Below, in pieces: positions 24,404 through 33,387 of a stretch of 64,000 nucleotides of DNA. The first letter of the stretch is position 1. Every line of letters begins with the position of its first letter. This DNA is from Bacillota bacterium (GTDB lineage Bacteria > Bacillota > Clostridia > TANB77 > CAG-465). A model generated the notes under the pieces. That model searched no databases, was not told where the DNA came from, and saw only the letters and a program-made list of their open reading frames with translations. Location of the stretch: the NCBI GenBank assembly GCA_023410645.1, contig JAEYPQ010000018.1:1-64000 (forward strand). Reading direction: 5' to 3'. The position numbers and the translations under genes are program-made.

Positions 24404-25642
24404 ATGAATAAAAAATCAAAAATAATAACTGCAATAAGTACTGTATTGTTAATAATCTTTTTTATAATTGCAATATATTTATCAAGAAGAAATAATATTG
24501 AAAGAAATTTAGATATAAAATCAAATACGTATTTTTATGATAAAGATGGTGATGAGATATTATCTGTTGATTTCGGAGATACAGAATTTTTTAAAAATAT
24601 AAACTCTTATTACATTCAAGCCACGGTTGATAATATACTAAAAGATATGATGAATAAAGAAAGTATTTCAGTAGATGAGGCAGAACAAGAGCTTGCTACG
24701 GGTGGATATAGAATTTATACAAATCAAGATAGTAAAATACAAACAGAATTAGATAAAATATATAATGATAACAATAATTTTATAGAGAATTCTGACTCAG
24801 CAAGTATAGTTTTAGATAACAAGACAAATGAAGTTCGAGGCGTTGTTGGCGGGAGAAACACTAAGAATGAAAGTATATATTTAAATTCTGAGAATTATGT
24901 TGATCCATTTGCATTAATGGAAACAAATAGAGCAATAAATTCGAAATTTCAGCCAGGTACTGCATTAACTTTAATTTCAGTTTATGCGTATGGATTTGAG
25001 AATGGAATAATAAATAAGGATAGTATATATAAAGATGAACCACTAGAAATGAGCGATTGGAAGCCAAAAAACTATTATAGAGAGTTTAGAGGTGATATTA
25101 CAATAGAAGATGCAATTAAGATAATGTCAAATTTGGTAGCTATTAGAGTTGAAAAAGATATAGGATTAGAGAATTCATATAAATTTTTACAAGATGTTGG
25201 AATAAGTTCATTAGATGAAAAAGATATTAATTTGGCTTCTATGGCACTTGGAGGGCTTACATATGGTGTTAACTTGCTAGAGTTATCAACTGCTTATAGA
25301 ACAATTCTAAATGACGGAATATATAAATCTCCAATGTTTTATAATAAAATAACGGATACAAAAGGAGAGATATATTTACAAAATAATCAAGTTACTAAAA
25401 CTATTGTAAAACAATCAGTATGTGATACTATTAGAAGTATAATAAAAGATAATATAAATGGTGAGGAAGTATATTTAAAATCTGATGGAACAAATCAAAA
25501 TTTTGATAATTGGGCAAATGGTTCAAATAATAAATATACTATTACAACTTGGTATGGCGCAGATGATTTAAGAAGTATTAATTCAAATAAAAATGAAGCT
25601 GAATTTATATGGAAGAAAATTCTAGAAATTTTGCCTAAATAA
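24404..25642 (+). CDS. Degenerate penicillin-binding protein (transpeptidase-like, likely inactive)
   Basis: 412 residues. An N-terminal membrane anchor (about 8-25) is followed by a region that aligns with class A PBPs from just after the transglycosylase domain (SVDEAEQELATGGYRIYTNQDSKIQ) through the transpeptidase fold (ALGGLTYGVNLLELSTAYRTILNDG). The glycosyltransferase domain is missing. The three active-site motifs are altered: S-x-x-K reads T186-A-L-T189, S-x-N reads S242-N-L, and K-T-G reads K359-S-D-G. The fold seems kept with no stop codons, so this looks like a maintained pseudoenzyme, not a decaying gene. A structural or regulatory wall role is possible. It has its own promoter and a ribosome site AAGGAG. 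Confidence 0.8.
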   Translation: MNKKSKIITAISTVLLIIFFIIAIYLSRRNNIERNLDIKSNTYFYDKDGDEILSVDFGDTEFFKNINSYYIQATVDNILKDMMNKESISVDEAEQELATGGYRIYTNQDSKIQTELDKIYNDNNNFIENSDSASIVLDNKTNEVRGVVGGRNTKNESIYLNSENYVDPFALMETNRAINSKFQPGTALTLISVYAYGFENGIINKDSIYKDEPLEMSDWKPKNYYREFRGDITIEDAIKIMSNLVAIRVEKDIGLENSYKFLQDVGISSLDEKDINLASMALGGLTYGVNLLELSTAYRTILNDGIYKSPMFYNKITDTKGEIYLQNNQVTKTIVKQSVCDTIRSIIKDNINGEEVYLKSDGTNQNFDNWANGSNNKYTITTWYGADDLRSINSNKNEAEFIWKKILEILPK

Positions 25643-25655
25643 ATATTTTACACTG

Positions 25656-25684
25656 TTGAAAATTTATAAAATATATATTAAAAT
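25656..25684 (+). promoter_or_regulatory. Sigma-A promoter of the transglutaminase-like gene
   Basis: TTGAAA (25656-25661), 17-bp spacer, TAAAAT (25679-25684). Confidence 0.5.
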
Positions 25685-25724
25685 AGTCATAATAGAAAAT
25701 TAAAATTTTAGAATGGGTGATTTA

Positions 25725-26933
25725 TTGAAAAAAGTAATAAAAGTATTTATATTTTGCATAATTTTTGTTGGTTTTACATACTTCTTTTGGAAAAATCCAA
25801 CGATAACAAATAAAATAGCAGTTACGATAACTGATGTTGTGGATGATTTTACATCTTCAAAGGTAAATCCATATACACGTGATTATAAAATTAATAGGCT
25901 ACAAATTACAGTATCTGATTATTATTATAATAAATTAAATGATAATCAGAAGAAAATATATGATTCAATAGCTGTTTCTGTTTCAAATTTTGAAAATGAA
26001 TCTAAGGTTAAAGAATATGAATATACTGACATTGATTCAACCATGAATGATGTTTCAGAAGCTATGAACGCATTTTTTAGTGATCATCCAGAAGTATTTT
26101 ATTTAAATACACAATATAAAGTATCAACTGTTGAAAATTTTTCAGGTACTAAGTTAATAGTATATTTAGATTATCTTGTAAAAGATAAAAATGAACTTGA
26201 ACAAAAAATATCAGAGATTGAAAGTGCAATGAATAATATATTAAATAAAATAGATAATAATTCTAATGATTTTGATAAAGAATTGAAGATACATGACATT
26301 TTAGGTGAACTTACAACTTATTATAGATATACAGATGTTAATTCAATACCTTTTGAGTGTCATACCATATATGGTACATTAATATCAAATACTGCCGTTT
26401 GTGATGGATTTACAAAAGTTATGCAGATATTATTAGATAAAGTTAACATAGATAGTATAATTGTTACTGGATATTTACAAGATCAACCACATGCCTGGAA
26501 TCTAGTAAAGATTAATGGCGAATGGTATCATTTGGATTTGACTTCAGATAAATCTATAAATGGAAAAAACGACTCCGAAAAAATTATCATTCACTCTTAC
26601 TTTAACCTGACAACTGATAATATAAAAAATACCCATACAATAACTTATGAAGATAAAATATTTAGTGCAAACAGTACAAATTATAATTATTATGTATATA
26701 CTAATAAGAGTATTGGAAATAATGATAATTTTGAGAATAAATTTAAAAATATTTTAGATAATTCAAATAATTCTAATATAGTTGAATTTTATGCACCAAA
26801 AGTTTTAGATGTTGCAGGTAAAATAGGAAAAGTATTACAAAATGGTAAATATACAGAATATACATCAAGTAATGGAAATAGTTTCAAATATTATAATGTT
26901 TTAGGCACATATATTTTGCTTAAACAAAAATAA
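25725..26933 (+). CDS. Membrane-anchored transglutaminase-like protein
   Basis: 402 residues. One N-terminal membrane segment (about 3-22) suggests an extracellular enzyme facing the wall. The transglutaminase-like core has an intact Cys-His-Asp triad: SNTAVCDGFTKVM (Cys), QPHAWNLVKINGEWYHLDLTSD (His and Asp). Such domains in bacteria are usually cysteine peptidases or amidases and only rarely cross-linking enzymes. The substrate is unknown. The start was set at TTG because GGGTGAT lies 5 bases upstream and overlaps the ATG 12 bases earlier, which has no ribosome site. It stands between the PBP-like gene and the rpsL operon with its own promoter. Confidence 0.85.
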   Translation: MKKVIKVFIFCIIFVGFTYFFWKNPTITNKIAVTITDVVDDFTSSKVNPYTRDYKINRLQITVSDYYYNKLNDNQKKIYDSIAVSVSNFENESKVKEYEYTDIDSTMNDVSEAMNAFFSDHPEVFYLNTQYKVSTVENFSGTKLIVYLDYLVKDKNELEQKISEIESAMNNILNKIDNNSNDFDKELKIHDILGELTTYYRYTDVNSIPFECHTIYGTLISNTAVCDGFTKVMQILLDKVNIDSIIVTGYLQDQPHAWNLVKINGEWYHLDLTSDKSINGKNDSEKIIIHSYFNLTTDNIKNTHTITYEDKIFSANSTNYNYYVYTNKSIGNNDNFENKFKNILDNSNNSNIVEFYAPKVLDVAGKIGKVLQNGKYTEYTSSNGNSFKYYNVLGTYILLKQK

Positions 26934-27008
26934 ATCAATAAACAATATTTAAAAATTTTATTATATTAAGTCAACTAAGATAAATTTATGTAAAATAGTT
27001 TATTTTGA

Positions 27009-27037
27009 TTGACTTTTTCTGCATTTTTTAGTATAAT
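27009..27037 (+). promoter_or_regulatory. Sigma-A promoter of the str operon (rpsL-rpsG-fusA-tuf)
   Basis: TTGACT (27009-27014), 17-bp spacer, TATAAT (27032-27037), giving a short leader of about 50 bases before rpsL. Confidence 0.82.
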
Positions 27038-27096
27038 ATTTGTTGTATCTATGTAAGCTATATGGATATAATATAAAGGAAGGATGGTGAATTTAA

Positions 27097-27513
27097 GTGC
27101 CTACATTTAGCCAATTAGTTAGAAAAGGTAGAGAAGATAAAGTTACTAAATCTAAGTCTCCTGCATTACAAAGAGGTTACAACTCTAGAAAGAAGACTGC
27201 TACTAACCAATCTTCACCACAAAAAAGAGGTGTTTGTACAGTTGTAAAAACACAAACTCCTAAAAAGCCTAACTCTGCTTTACGTAAAGTAGCCAGAGTA
27301 AAACTTACTAACACAATGGAAGTAACAGCATACATTCCAGGAATAGGTCATAACCTACAAGAACATAGTGTTGTTTTAATCAGAGGTGGAAGAGTAAAAG
27401 ATCTACCAGGTGTACGTTACCACATAGTAAGAGGTGTGCTTGATACAGCAGGTGTTGCTAATAGAGCTCAAGCAAAATCAAAATATGGTGCTAAAAGAGC
27501 AAAGAAAAAATAA
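27097..27513 (+). CDS. rpsL: 30S ribosomal protein S12
   Basis: 138 residues. The decoding-site loops PKKPNSALRKVARV and VRGGRVKDLPGVRYH are intact. The lysines at the classic streptomycin positions (PKKPNS and GRVKDLPG) are the wild-type residues. The start is GTG with GGTGA 7 bases upstream, and the family begins MPTFSQLVRKGR. It is the first gene of the str operon. Confidence 0.98.
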   Translation: MPTFSQLVRKGREDKVTKSKSPALQRGYNSRKKTATNQSSPQKRGVCTVVKTQTPKKPNSALRKVARVKLTNTMEVTAYIPGIGHNLQEHSVVLIRGGRVKDLPGVRYHIVRGVLDTAGVANRAQAKSKYGAKRAKKK

Positions 27514-27625
27514 TAAAGGTTTAGGTGCTTAAATTTATTTAATATAGCACTTACAAAAATAATATAGTTTTTGAGTACCTTTTGAATTTTTTTAAATTCA
27601 AAATTAAAATAAGGAGGGAAGAAAA

Positions 27626-28096
27626 GTGGCAAGAAAAGGACATATCACAAAAAGAGAAATAATGCCAGATCCAATTTATAACTCTAAAGTTATAACAAAA
27701 CTTATAAATAAAGTTATGTGGGATGGTAAGAAAGTAACTGCTCAAAAAATCGTATATGGAGCATTTGATATTGTAAAGGAAAAAACTGGAAGAGAAGCAA
27801 TGGATGCATTTCAACAAGCATTATCAAACATCACACCTATGCTTGAAGTAAAAGCAAGACGTGTTGGTGGAGCAACATATCAAGTTCCTATGGAAATTAG
27901 AGATGATAGAAAACAATCACTAGCTATTAGATGGTTAGTTGAATATTCTAGAAAAAGAAATGAACATAGTATGGAACAAAAATTAGCTGGTGAAATTATG
28001 GATGCTATAAATGGTCAAGGTCAAGCATTCAAGAAGAAAGAAGATACACATAAAATGGCAGAAGCTAACAGAGCATTTGCCCATTACAGATGGTAA
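27626..28096 (+). CDS. rpsG: 30S ribosomal protein S7
   Basis: 156 residues, full length, from MARKGHITKREIMPDP to the family tail AEANRAFAHYRW. S7 nucleates assembly of the 30S head. The start is GTG after AAGGAGGGAAGAAAA. The 112-base gap after rpsL contains a weak GGTGCT/AGCACT hairpin that could be a translational control or processing element. Confidence 0.97.
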   Translation: MARKGHITKREIMPDPIYNSKVITKLINKVMWDGKKVTAQKIVYGAFDIVKEKTGREAMDAFQQALSNITPMLEVKARRVGGATYQVPMEIRDDRKQSLAIRWLVEYSRKRNEHSMEQKLAGEIMDAINGQGQAFKKKEDTHKMAEANRAFAHYRW

Positions 28097-28126
28097 AATT
28101 AAAATGGAAAGGAGGCTATTAATTTT

Positions 28127-30205
28127 ATGGCAGGAAGAGAATATCCTCTTGAGAGGACTAGAAATATCGGTATAATGGCGCACATTGATGCTGGTAAAAC
28201 TACTACTACTGAAAGAATCTTGTTTTATACAGGTAAAACACATAAAATAGGGGAAGTTCACGATGGTGGAGCAACAATGGACTGGATGGCTCAAGAACAA
28301 GAAAGAGGTATAACAATTACTTCAGCTGCAACAACATGTTTCTGGAATAATAATAGAATAAATATTATTGATACGCCAGGACACGTTGACTTTACAATTG
28401 AAGTTGAAAGATCTCTTAGAGTTCTAGATGGATCAGTAACAGTACTTTGTGCTAAAGGTGGTGTTCAACCACAATCTGAAACTGTTTGGAGACAAGCAAA
28501 TAAATATAAAGTACCAAGAATGGTATATGTAAACAAAATGGATATTACAGGAGCTGATTTCTATAATTGTGTAAAACAATTAAGAGAAAGATTACAAGCA
28601 AATGCAGTTCCAATAGCATTACCAATTGGAAAAGAGGATGTATTTAAAGGAATTATTGATTTAGTTAATATGAATGCATGTATTCATTATGATGATCTTG
28701 GAAAAGATGTTAGACGTGAAGAAATACCTGCAGATATGAGAGAAGAAGCTGAAAAATACAGATTAGAACTTATTGAACATGTTGCAGAACAAGATGATGA
28801 GTTAATGGAAAAATATCTTGGCGGTGAAGAATTCACTGTTGAAGAAATAAAAGCAGGAATTAGAAAATCAACAATTGCAGGAACAATGGTTCCAGTAACT
28901 TGTGGAAGTTCATATAAGAATAAAGGAGTTCAAGAATTACTTGATAATATAGTTGACTACTTACCTTCTCCAATAGATGTACCTCACATTAGAGGTGTAC
29001 TTGAAAATGGAGAAGAAGCTGAAAGAAAATCTTCAGATGAAGAACCTTTCGCTGCTCTTGCATTTAAAATAATGACTGATCCGTATGTTGGAAAATTAAC
29101 TTTCTTTAGAGTTTATTCTGGAACATTGGAAAGTGGTTCATATGTATTAAATGCAAATAAAGGTAAAAAGGAAAGAATTGGAAGACTTATTCAAATGCAT
29201 GCTAATTCAAGACAAGATATTGATAAAGTATATGCTGGAGATATTGCATGTGCAGTTGGACTTAAAGATGTTGTTACAGGTGATACAATTTGTGATGAAG
29301 ATCATGAAATTATACTTGAATCAATTGAATTCCCAGATCCAGTTATTGATATTGCTATTGAACCAAAATCAAAAGCAGATCAAGAAAAAATGGGAATTGC
29401 TTTACAAAAACTTGCTGAAGAAGATCCTTCATTTAGAACTTATACAGATCAAGAAACTGGTCAAACTATCATAGCTGGTATGGGTGAATTACACCTTGAT
29501 ATCATAGTAGATAGAATGAAAAGAGAATTTAAAGTTGAAGCTAATGTTGGTAAACCACAAGTAGCTTATAAAGAAACTGTTAGAAAACCAGTTAGAGTTG
29601 AAGGTAAGTTTATAAGACAATCTGGTGGTAAAGGTCAATACGGTCATGTATGGCTAGAAATTGAACCTAATGAACCAGGAAAAGGATATCAATTTGAATC
29701 TAAAATCGTTGGTGGTGTTGTTCCTAAGGAATACATAAAACCAACTGATGAAGGTGTTCAAGATGCAATGAAAGCTGGTATACTTGCGGGCTACCCAGTA
29801 GTAGATGTTAAAGTAGCACTTGTTGATGGTTCATATCATGATGTTGACTCATCAGAAATGGCTTTCCATGTTGCAGGTTCTATGGCATTTAAAGAAGGTT
29901 GTCGTCAAGGTGGAGCAGTTTTACTTGAACCTATAATGAAAGTTGAAATAACAGTTCCAGAAGAATATATGGGAGATGTTATAGGTGATGTAAACTCAAG
30001 ACGTGGAAGAATGGAAGGTATGGATACAGTACTTGGTGTTGTAACAATACGTTCATTTATACCACTTTCTGAAATGTTTGGTTATGCAACAGATTTAAGG
30101 TCTAAAACACAAGGTAGAGGAGTATACTCTATGGAGCCTTCTCATTATGAAGAAGTTCCAAAATCAGTTTTAGAAACAATAGTTGCAACTAGAGCAAAGA
30201 AGTAA
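28127..30205 (+). CDS. fusA: Elongation factor G
   Basis: 692 residues. GTPase motifs AHIDAGKTTTTERIL (P-loop), the switch-II DTPGHVDFT and NKMD are intact, followed by domains II-V with the KTQGRGVYSMEPSHYEEVP tail. EF-G drives translocation on the ribosome and recycling with RRF. It is third in the str operon, 30 bases after rpsG, with AAAGGAGG before the ATG. A single canonical copy; nothing unusual. Confidence 0.98.
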   Translation: MAGREYPLERTRNIGIMAHIDAGKTTTTERILFYTGKTHKIGEVHDGGATMDWMAQEQERGITITSAATTCFWNNNRINIIDTPGHVDFTIEVERSLRVLDGSVTVLCAKGGVQPQSETVWRQANKYKVPRMVYVNKMDITGADFYNCVKQLRERLQANAVPIALPIGKEDVFKGIIDLVNMNACIHYDDLGKDVRREEIPADMREEAEKYRLELIEHVAEQDDELMEKYLGGEEFTVEEIKAGIRKSTIAGTMVPVTCGSSYKNKGVQELLDNIVDYLPSPIDVPHIRGVLENGEEAERKSSDEEPFAALAFKIMTDPYVGKLTFFRVYSGTLESGSYVLNANKGKKERIGRLIQMHANSRQDIDKVYAGDIACAVGLKDVVTGDTICDEDHEIILESIEFPDPVIDIAIEPKSKADQEKMGIALQKLAEEDPSFRTYTDQETGQTIIAGMGELHLDIIVDRMKREFKVEANVGKPQVAYKETVRKPVRVEGKFIRQSGGKGQYGHVWLEIEPNEPGKGYQFESKIVGGVVPKEYIKPTDEGVQDAMKAGILAGYPVVDVKVALVDGSYHDVDSSEMAFHVAGSMAFKEGCRQGGAVLLEPIMKVEITVPEEYMGDVIGDVNSRRGRMEGMDTVLGVVTIRSFIPLSEMFGYATDLRSKTQGRGVYSMEPSHYEEVPKSVLETIVATRAKK

Positions 30206-30247
30206 TATTTAAATTTTAATATTTGTATTACAAAAAAGTTAAAAAAT

Positions 30248-30283
30248 TATACTTTAAGGGATTGCAAAATCCTTTAAAGTATA
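30248..30283 (+). other. 16-bp hairpin with GCAA tetraloop between fusA and tuf
   Basis: Bases 30248-30263 pair with 30268-30283 (16 pairs, one G-U) around a GCAA loop, a GNRA tetraloop. No T-run follows, so it is not a standard terminator. It could be an RNA stability or processing element. TTGCAA (30262-30267) with TAAAAT (30285-30290) at 17 bp could also serve as a tuf promoter that overlaps the stem. Confidence 0.6.
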
Positions 30284-30341
30284 GTAAAATATAAATCAAA
30301 GTGATGCAATTTTGCATTAGAAAATTTAAGGAGGAATTAAA

Positions 30342-31544
30342 ATGGCAAAAGCTAAGTTTGAAAGAAACAAACCACACGCTAATATTGGTACTATAGGTCA
30401 CGTTGACCATGGTAAAACAACTCTTACAGCTGCTATAACTAAATACTGTAGTTTATCAGGTAGAGCTGAATTTAAAGCATACGATCAAATTGACGGTGCT
30501 CCAGAAGAAAGAGCAAGAGGTATCACAATCTCTACAGCTCACGTAGAATATGAAACAAATAATAGACACTATGCACACGTTGACTGCCCAGGACACGCTG
30601 ACTATGTTAAAAATATGATCACAGGTGCTGCACAAATGGATGGTGCTATCCTTGTTGTTTCTGCTGCTGATGGTCCTATGCCACAAACTAGAGAACATAT
30701 ATTACTTGCTAACCAAGTTGGTGTTAAGTATATCGTTGTTTTCATGAATAAATGTGACATGGTTGATGATCCAGAATTATTAGAATTAGTTGAAATGGAT
30801 ATCAGAGATTTATTAAATAAATATGATTTCCCAGGAGACACTACTCCAATAATACATGGTTCAGCTTTAAAAGTTTTAGAATCAACTTCAACAGATACTG
30901 AAGCTCCAGAATATGCTTGTATTAAGGAATTATTAGAAGCTGTTGATACATTTATACCAACTCCAGAAAGAGATGTTGATAAACCTTTCTTAATGCCAGT
31001 TGAAGATGTATTTACTATAACAGGTAGAGGTACAGTTGCTACAGGTAGAATTGAAAGAGGAGAACTAAAAGTTGGAGAAGAAGTTGAAATTGTTGGTCTT
31101 TCTGAAGAAAGAAAGAAAACAGTTGTAACTGGTATAGAAATGTTCAGAAAAGAACTTGCTTCTGCAGTTGCTGGTGATAATGCTGGTGTACTTCTAAGAG
31201 GTGTTCAAAGAAGTGAAATTGAAAGAGGTCAAGTTATCTCTAAACCAGGATCTATTCATCCACATACTGAATTTGAAGCAGAAGTATATATCCTAACTAA
31301 AGAAGAAGGTGGAAGACATACTCCATTTTTCCAAGGATATAGACCACAATTCTATTTCAGAACTACAGACGTTACAGGAGTTATTGAATTACCAAAAGAA
31401 AAAGAAATGGTAATGCCTGGTGATAACGTAACAATGAAAATAAAACTTATCACTCCAATCGCTATAGAAAAAGGATTAAAATTTGCTATACGTGAAGGTG
31501 GTAGAACAGTAGGAGCTGGATCAGTTTCTAACGTTATACAATAA
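30342..31544 (+). CDS. tuf: Elongation factor Tu
   Basis: 400 residues. The P-loop GHVDHGKTTL, switch II DCPGHADYVKNM, NKCDMVDD and SALK guanine motifs are intact, as are the family end IREGGRTVGAGSVSNVIQ and the loops that contact EF-Ts. EF-Tu delivers aminoacyl-tRNA to the ribosome. It is last in the str operon, with AAGGAGG at 7 bases and a strong terminator after the stop. In many Firmicutes tuf is followed by rpsJ and the S10 genes; here those lie about 31 kb further on. Confidence 0.98.
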   Translation: MAKAKFERNKPHANIGTIGHVDHGKTTLTAAITKYCSLSGRAEFKAYDQIDGAPEERARGITISTAHVEYETNNRHYAHVDCPGHADYVKNMITGAAQMDGAILVVSAADGPMPQTREHILLANQVGVKYIVVFMNKCDMVDDPELLELVEMDIRDLLNKYDFPGDTTPIIHGSALKVLESTSTDTEAPEYACIKELLEAVDTFIPTPERDVDKPFLMPVEDVFTITGRGTVATGRIERGELKVGEEVEIVGLSEERKKTVVTGIEMFRKELASAVAGDNAGVLLRGVQRSEIERGQVISKPGSIHPHTEFEAEVYILTKEEGGRHTPFFQGYRPQFYFRTTDVTGVIELPKEKEMVMPGDNVTMKIKLITPIAIEKGLKFAIREGGRTVGAGSVSNVIQ

Positions 31545-31564
31545 TTATATAAAATATGATTATG

Positions 31565-31597
31565 AAAAAGATGGAGATTAATCTCCATCTTTTTTTA
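31565..31597. terminator. Bidirectional terminator after tuf
   Basis: AGATGGAGATT (31569-31579) is followed directly by its complement AATCTCCATCT (31580-31590), flanked by A and T runs. It ends tuf on the plus strand and the convergent membrane-protein gene on the minus strand, whose stop lies inside it. Confidence 0.92.
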
Positions 31598-32128
31598 TTC
31601 TTTCACTAAACTTGAGCCTTTATTTTTTCTTATGAAAAATAAGAAAAATGGTTCAAGGAATGGTAAGAATATAGTAAGTAATAATGCGGCTATTGCAAAA
31701 TTTGGTATTTGTTTTTGATATATTTTGTAAAGTATTGCAAAATAGAAAAAAACAAATAAAATAGAGCATATTAATTTTGTAGATGGAAGGAACATTGTTA
31801 TAAATAATATTGGTAATAAAAATTCGGGATGATCGATATCTATTCCAAAGAGTTTTGTCTTTCCAATTATCTTTCCTTTAGTATATAAGCAAGCATATGG
31901 GATAAAAGCTAAAAATGCATATTCATCTCTATTTTTCTTTGCCATTGTATATAGTCCAACAGATTTTAGAAGCCAAAGCACTATTGTTACAATAGATACA
32001 GCAAATAAACACAACATTATTGCACTTGTTAAAGCAAATATGTCCACTTTATAAATATTTAAAAATTCAAGACCTTTTCTTAAACCTGTTTCAACTAGAC
32101 TTTGTAAATTAAAATTTGTTATTTCCAT
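31595..32128 (-). CDS. Multi-pass membrane protein of unknown function
   Basis: 177 residues with about four membrane segments (near 28-53, 98-116, 118-136 and 145-165) and a soluble stretch LYTMAKKNRDEYAFLAFIPYACLYTKGKIIGK between the first and second. No family with known function is recognised; similar uncharacterised proteins are common in Clostridia. AAAGGAGTAAATT precedes the ATG. It is a single gene on the minus strand, convergent with tuf and divergent from acpP. Confidence 0.65.
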   Translation of the reverse strand: MEITNFNLQSLVETGLRKGLEFLNIYKVDIFALTSAIMLCLFAVSIVTIVLWLLKSVGLYTMAKKNRDEYAFLAFIPYACLYTKGKIIGKTKLFGIDIDHPEFLLPILFITMFLPSTKLICSILFVFFYFAILYKIYQKQIPNFAIAALLLTIFLPFLEPFFLFFIRKNKGSSLVKE

Positions 32129-32247
32129 AATTTACTCCTTTCATAATTTAATTATTTTTTATTATTATGTGAATATTAAATATAATAAATACACAAATTA
32201 ACAAATGTGAAAAATAATTAAAAAAAATAAAAAATTTAGTAATACTA

Positions 32248-32276
32248 TTGACAATGTTGAGTAAATATAAGATAAT
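32248..32276 (+). promoter_or_regulatory. Sigma-A promoter of acpP
   Basis: Perfect TTGACA (32248-32253), 17-bp spacer, GATAAT (32271-32276). Confidence 0.72.
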
Positions 32277-32314
32277 AGATGTGAATTAAATGTTTTAGGA
32301 GGTGCAAAACATAT

Positions 32315-32551
32315 ATGGAAGCAATTTTCGAAAGAGTAAAAGATGTAATTGGTGAACAATTAGGAATAGAAGATTTAGATACAATATCAATGGAAACAAC
32401 ATTCATTGATGATTTAGGTGCTGATTCTTTAGATATAGTTGAATTAATTATGGCATTAGAGGAAGAGTTTGATATGGAAATACCAGAAGCTGAAGCTGAA
32501 AAGATATCTTCTGTTAGTGATGTTGTAGAATATATAGAAAAAAATCAATAA
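32315..32551 (+). CDS. acpP: Acyl carrier protein
   Basis: 78 residues, the standard size. The phosphopantetheine attachment site is the serine in DLGADSLDIVELIMALEEEF, and the acidic recognition helix II follows. It carries acyl chains in fatty acid synthesis. The ribosome site is AGGAGGTG. In this window it has its own promoter and terminator and is not next to the fab genes, although rnc follows as in many Firmicutes. Confidence 0.96.
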   Translation: MEAIFERVKDVIGEQLGIEDLDTISMETTFIDDLGADSLDIVELIMALEEEFDMEIPEAEAEKISSVSDVVEYIEKNQ

Positions 32552-32564
32552 ATATAAATGTATT

Positions 32565-32597
32565 AAATAAGGTAGATTAAATTCTACTTTATTTTTT
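32565..32597 (+). terminator. Rho-independent terminator of acpP
   Basis: AAATAAGGTAGA pairs with TCTACTTTATTT (one G-T pair) and runs into T residues. Confidence 0.85.
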
Positions 32598-32633
32598 TAT
32601 ACCATTAATTGTAGCTTAAATTAATTACTTTAC

Positions 32634-32662
32634 TTGAAAAATAAATATTTTTTGTATATAAT
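32634..32662 (+). promoter_or_regulatory. Sigma-A promoter of rnc
   Basis: TTGAAA (32634-32639), 17-bp spacer, TATAAT (32657-32662). The predicted transcript starts near 32669, only about 17 bases before the rnc start. This excludes the in-frame TTG at 32668 as initiation codon. Confidence 0.7.
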
Positions 32663-32685
32663 ATAGGTTGAAGGATGTGAGTAAA

Positions 32686-33387
32686 TTGACAGATAAACAA
32701 AGACTTCTGGAATTACAAGCAAAATTACAATACATATTTTGTGATATTAAACTTTTGAAATTAGCACTTACTCATAAATCTTATGCATATGAAAATGCCA
32801 CAGGTAATAATAAAATGTATAATGAGAGAGTTGAATTTCTTGGTGATGCTATATTAGAGCACATAATTTCTAATTTATTATATAATCATAAACCAGAATT
32901 ATCAGAGGGTGATATGACAAAAAAAAGAGCTGCAATTGTTTGTGAGGCGTCACTTAGTCAAGCCATGAAAAGAATAAAAGGACAAGAATATATATATCTT
33001 GGAAAATGCGAAAAAACTACCAATGGCAAGATGAAAGATGCGATAATCGCTGATGCTTTTGAGGCAATACTTGGTGCGATATATTTAGATGGTGGTTATG
33101 AAGTAGCAGAGACAATTTGTCTTCAATTATTGGATAAAGAAATTAATACTGTTTTATCAGGAGGTTCTTTAAATATAGATTATAAAACAAGACTACAAGA
33201 AAAATTACAGGAACATGGAAATGTTAAAATAGAGTATATTACAACAAATGAATATGGGCCAGAGCATGATAAGACATTTGAAGTTGATCTTATTTTCAAC
33301 GGAGCAAAGATAGGTGAAGGTGTTGGAAAAAGCAAAAAGCAGGCAGAACAAAAAGCAGCAGAAAATGCACTTAAAAAAAGTAAATAG
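32686..33387 (+). CDS. rnc: Ribonuclease III
   Basis: 233 residues. The catalytic domain carries the signature NERVEFLGDAILEHIIS with the metal-binding Glu/Asp, and a second acidic cluster, KDAIIADAFEAILGAIYLDGG. The C-terminal double-stranded RNA binding domain (about 160-230) ends KKQAEQKAAENALKK. It processes rRNA precursors and structured mRNAs. TTG at 32686 was chosen because the promoter puts transcription start near 32669 and GGATGTGAG lies in front; GTG at 32677 is an alternative. It overlaps the next gene. Confidence 0.95.
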   Translation: MTDKQRLLELQAKLQYIFCDIKLLKLALTHKSYAYENATGNNKMYNERVEFLGDAILEHIISNLLYNHKPELSEGDMTKKRAAIVCEASLSQAMKRIKGQEYIYLGKCEKTTNGKMKDAIIADAFEAILGAIYLDGGYEVAETICLQLLDKEINTVLSGGSLNIDYKTRLQEKLQEHGNVKIEYITTNEYGPEHDKTFEVDLIFNGAKIGEGVGKSKKQAEQKAAENALKKSK

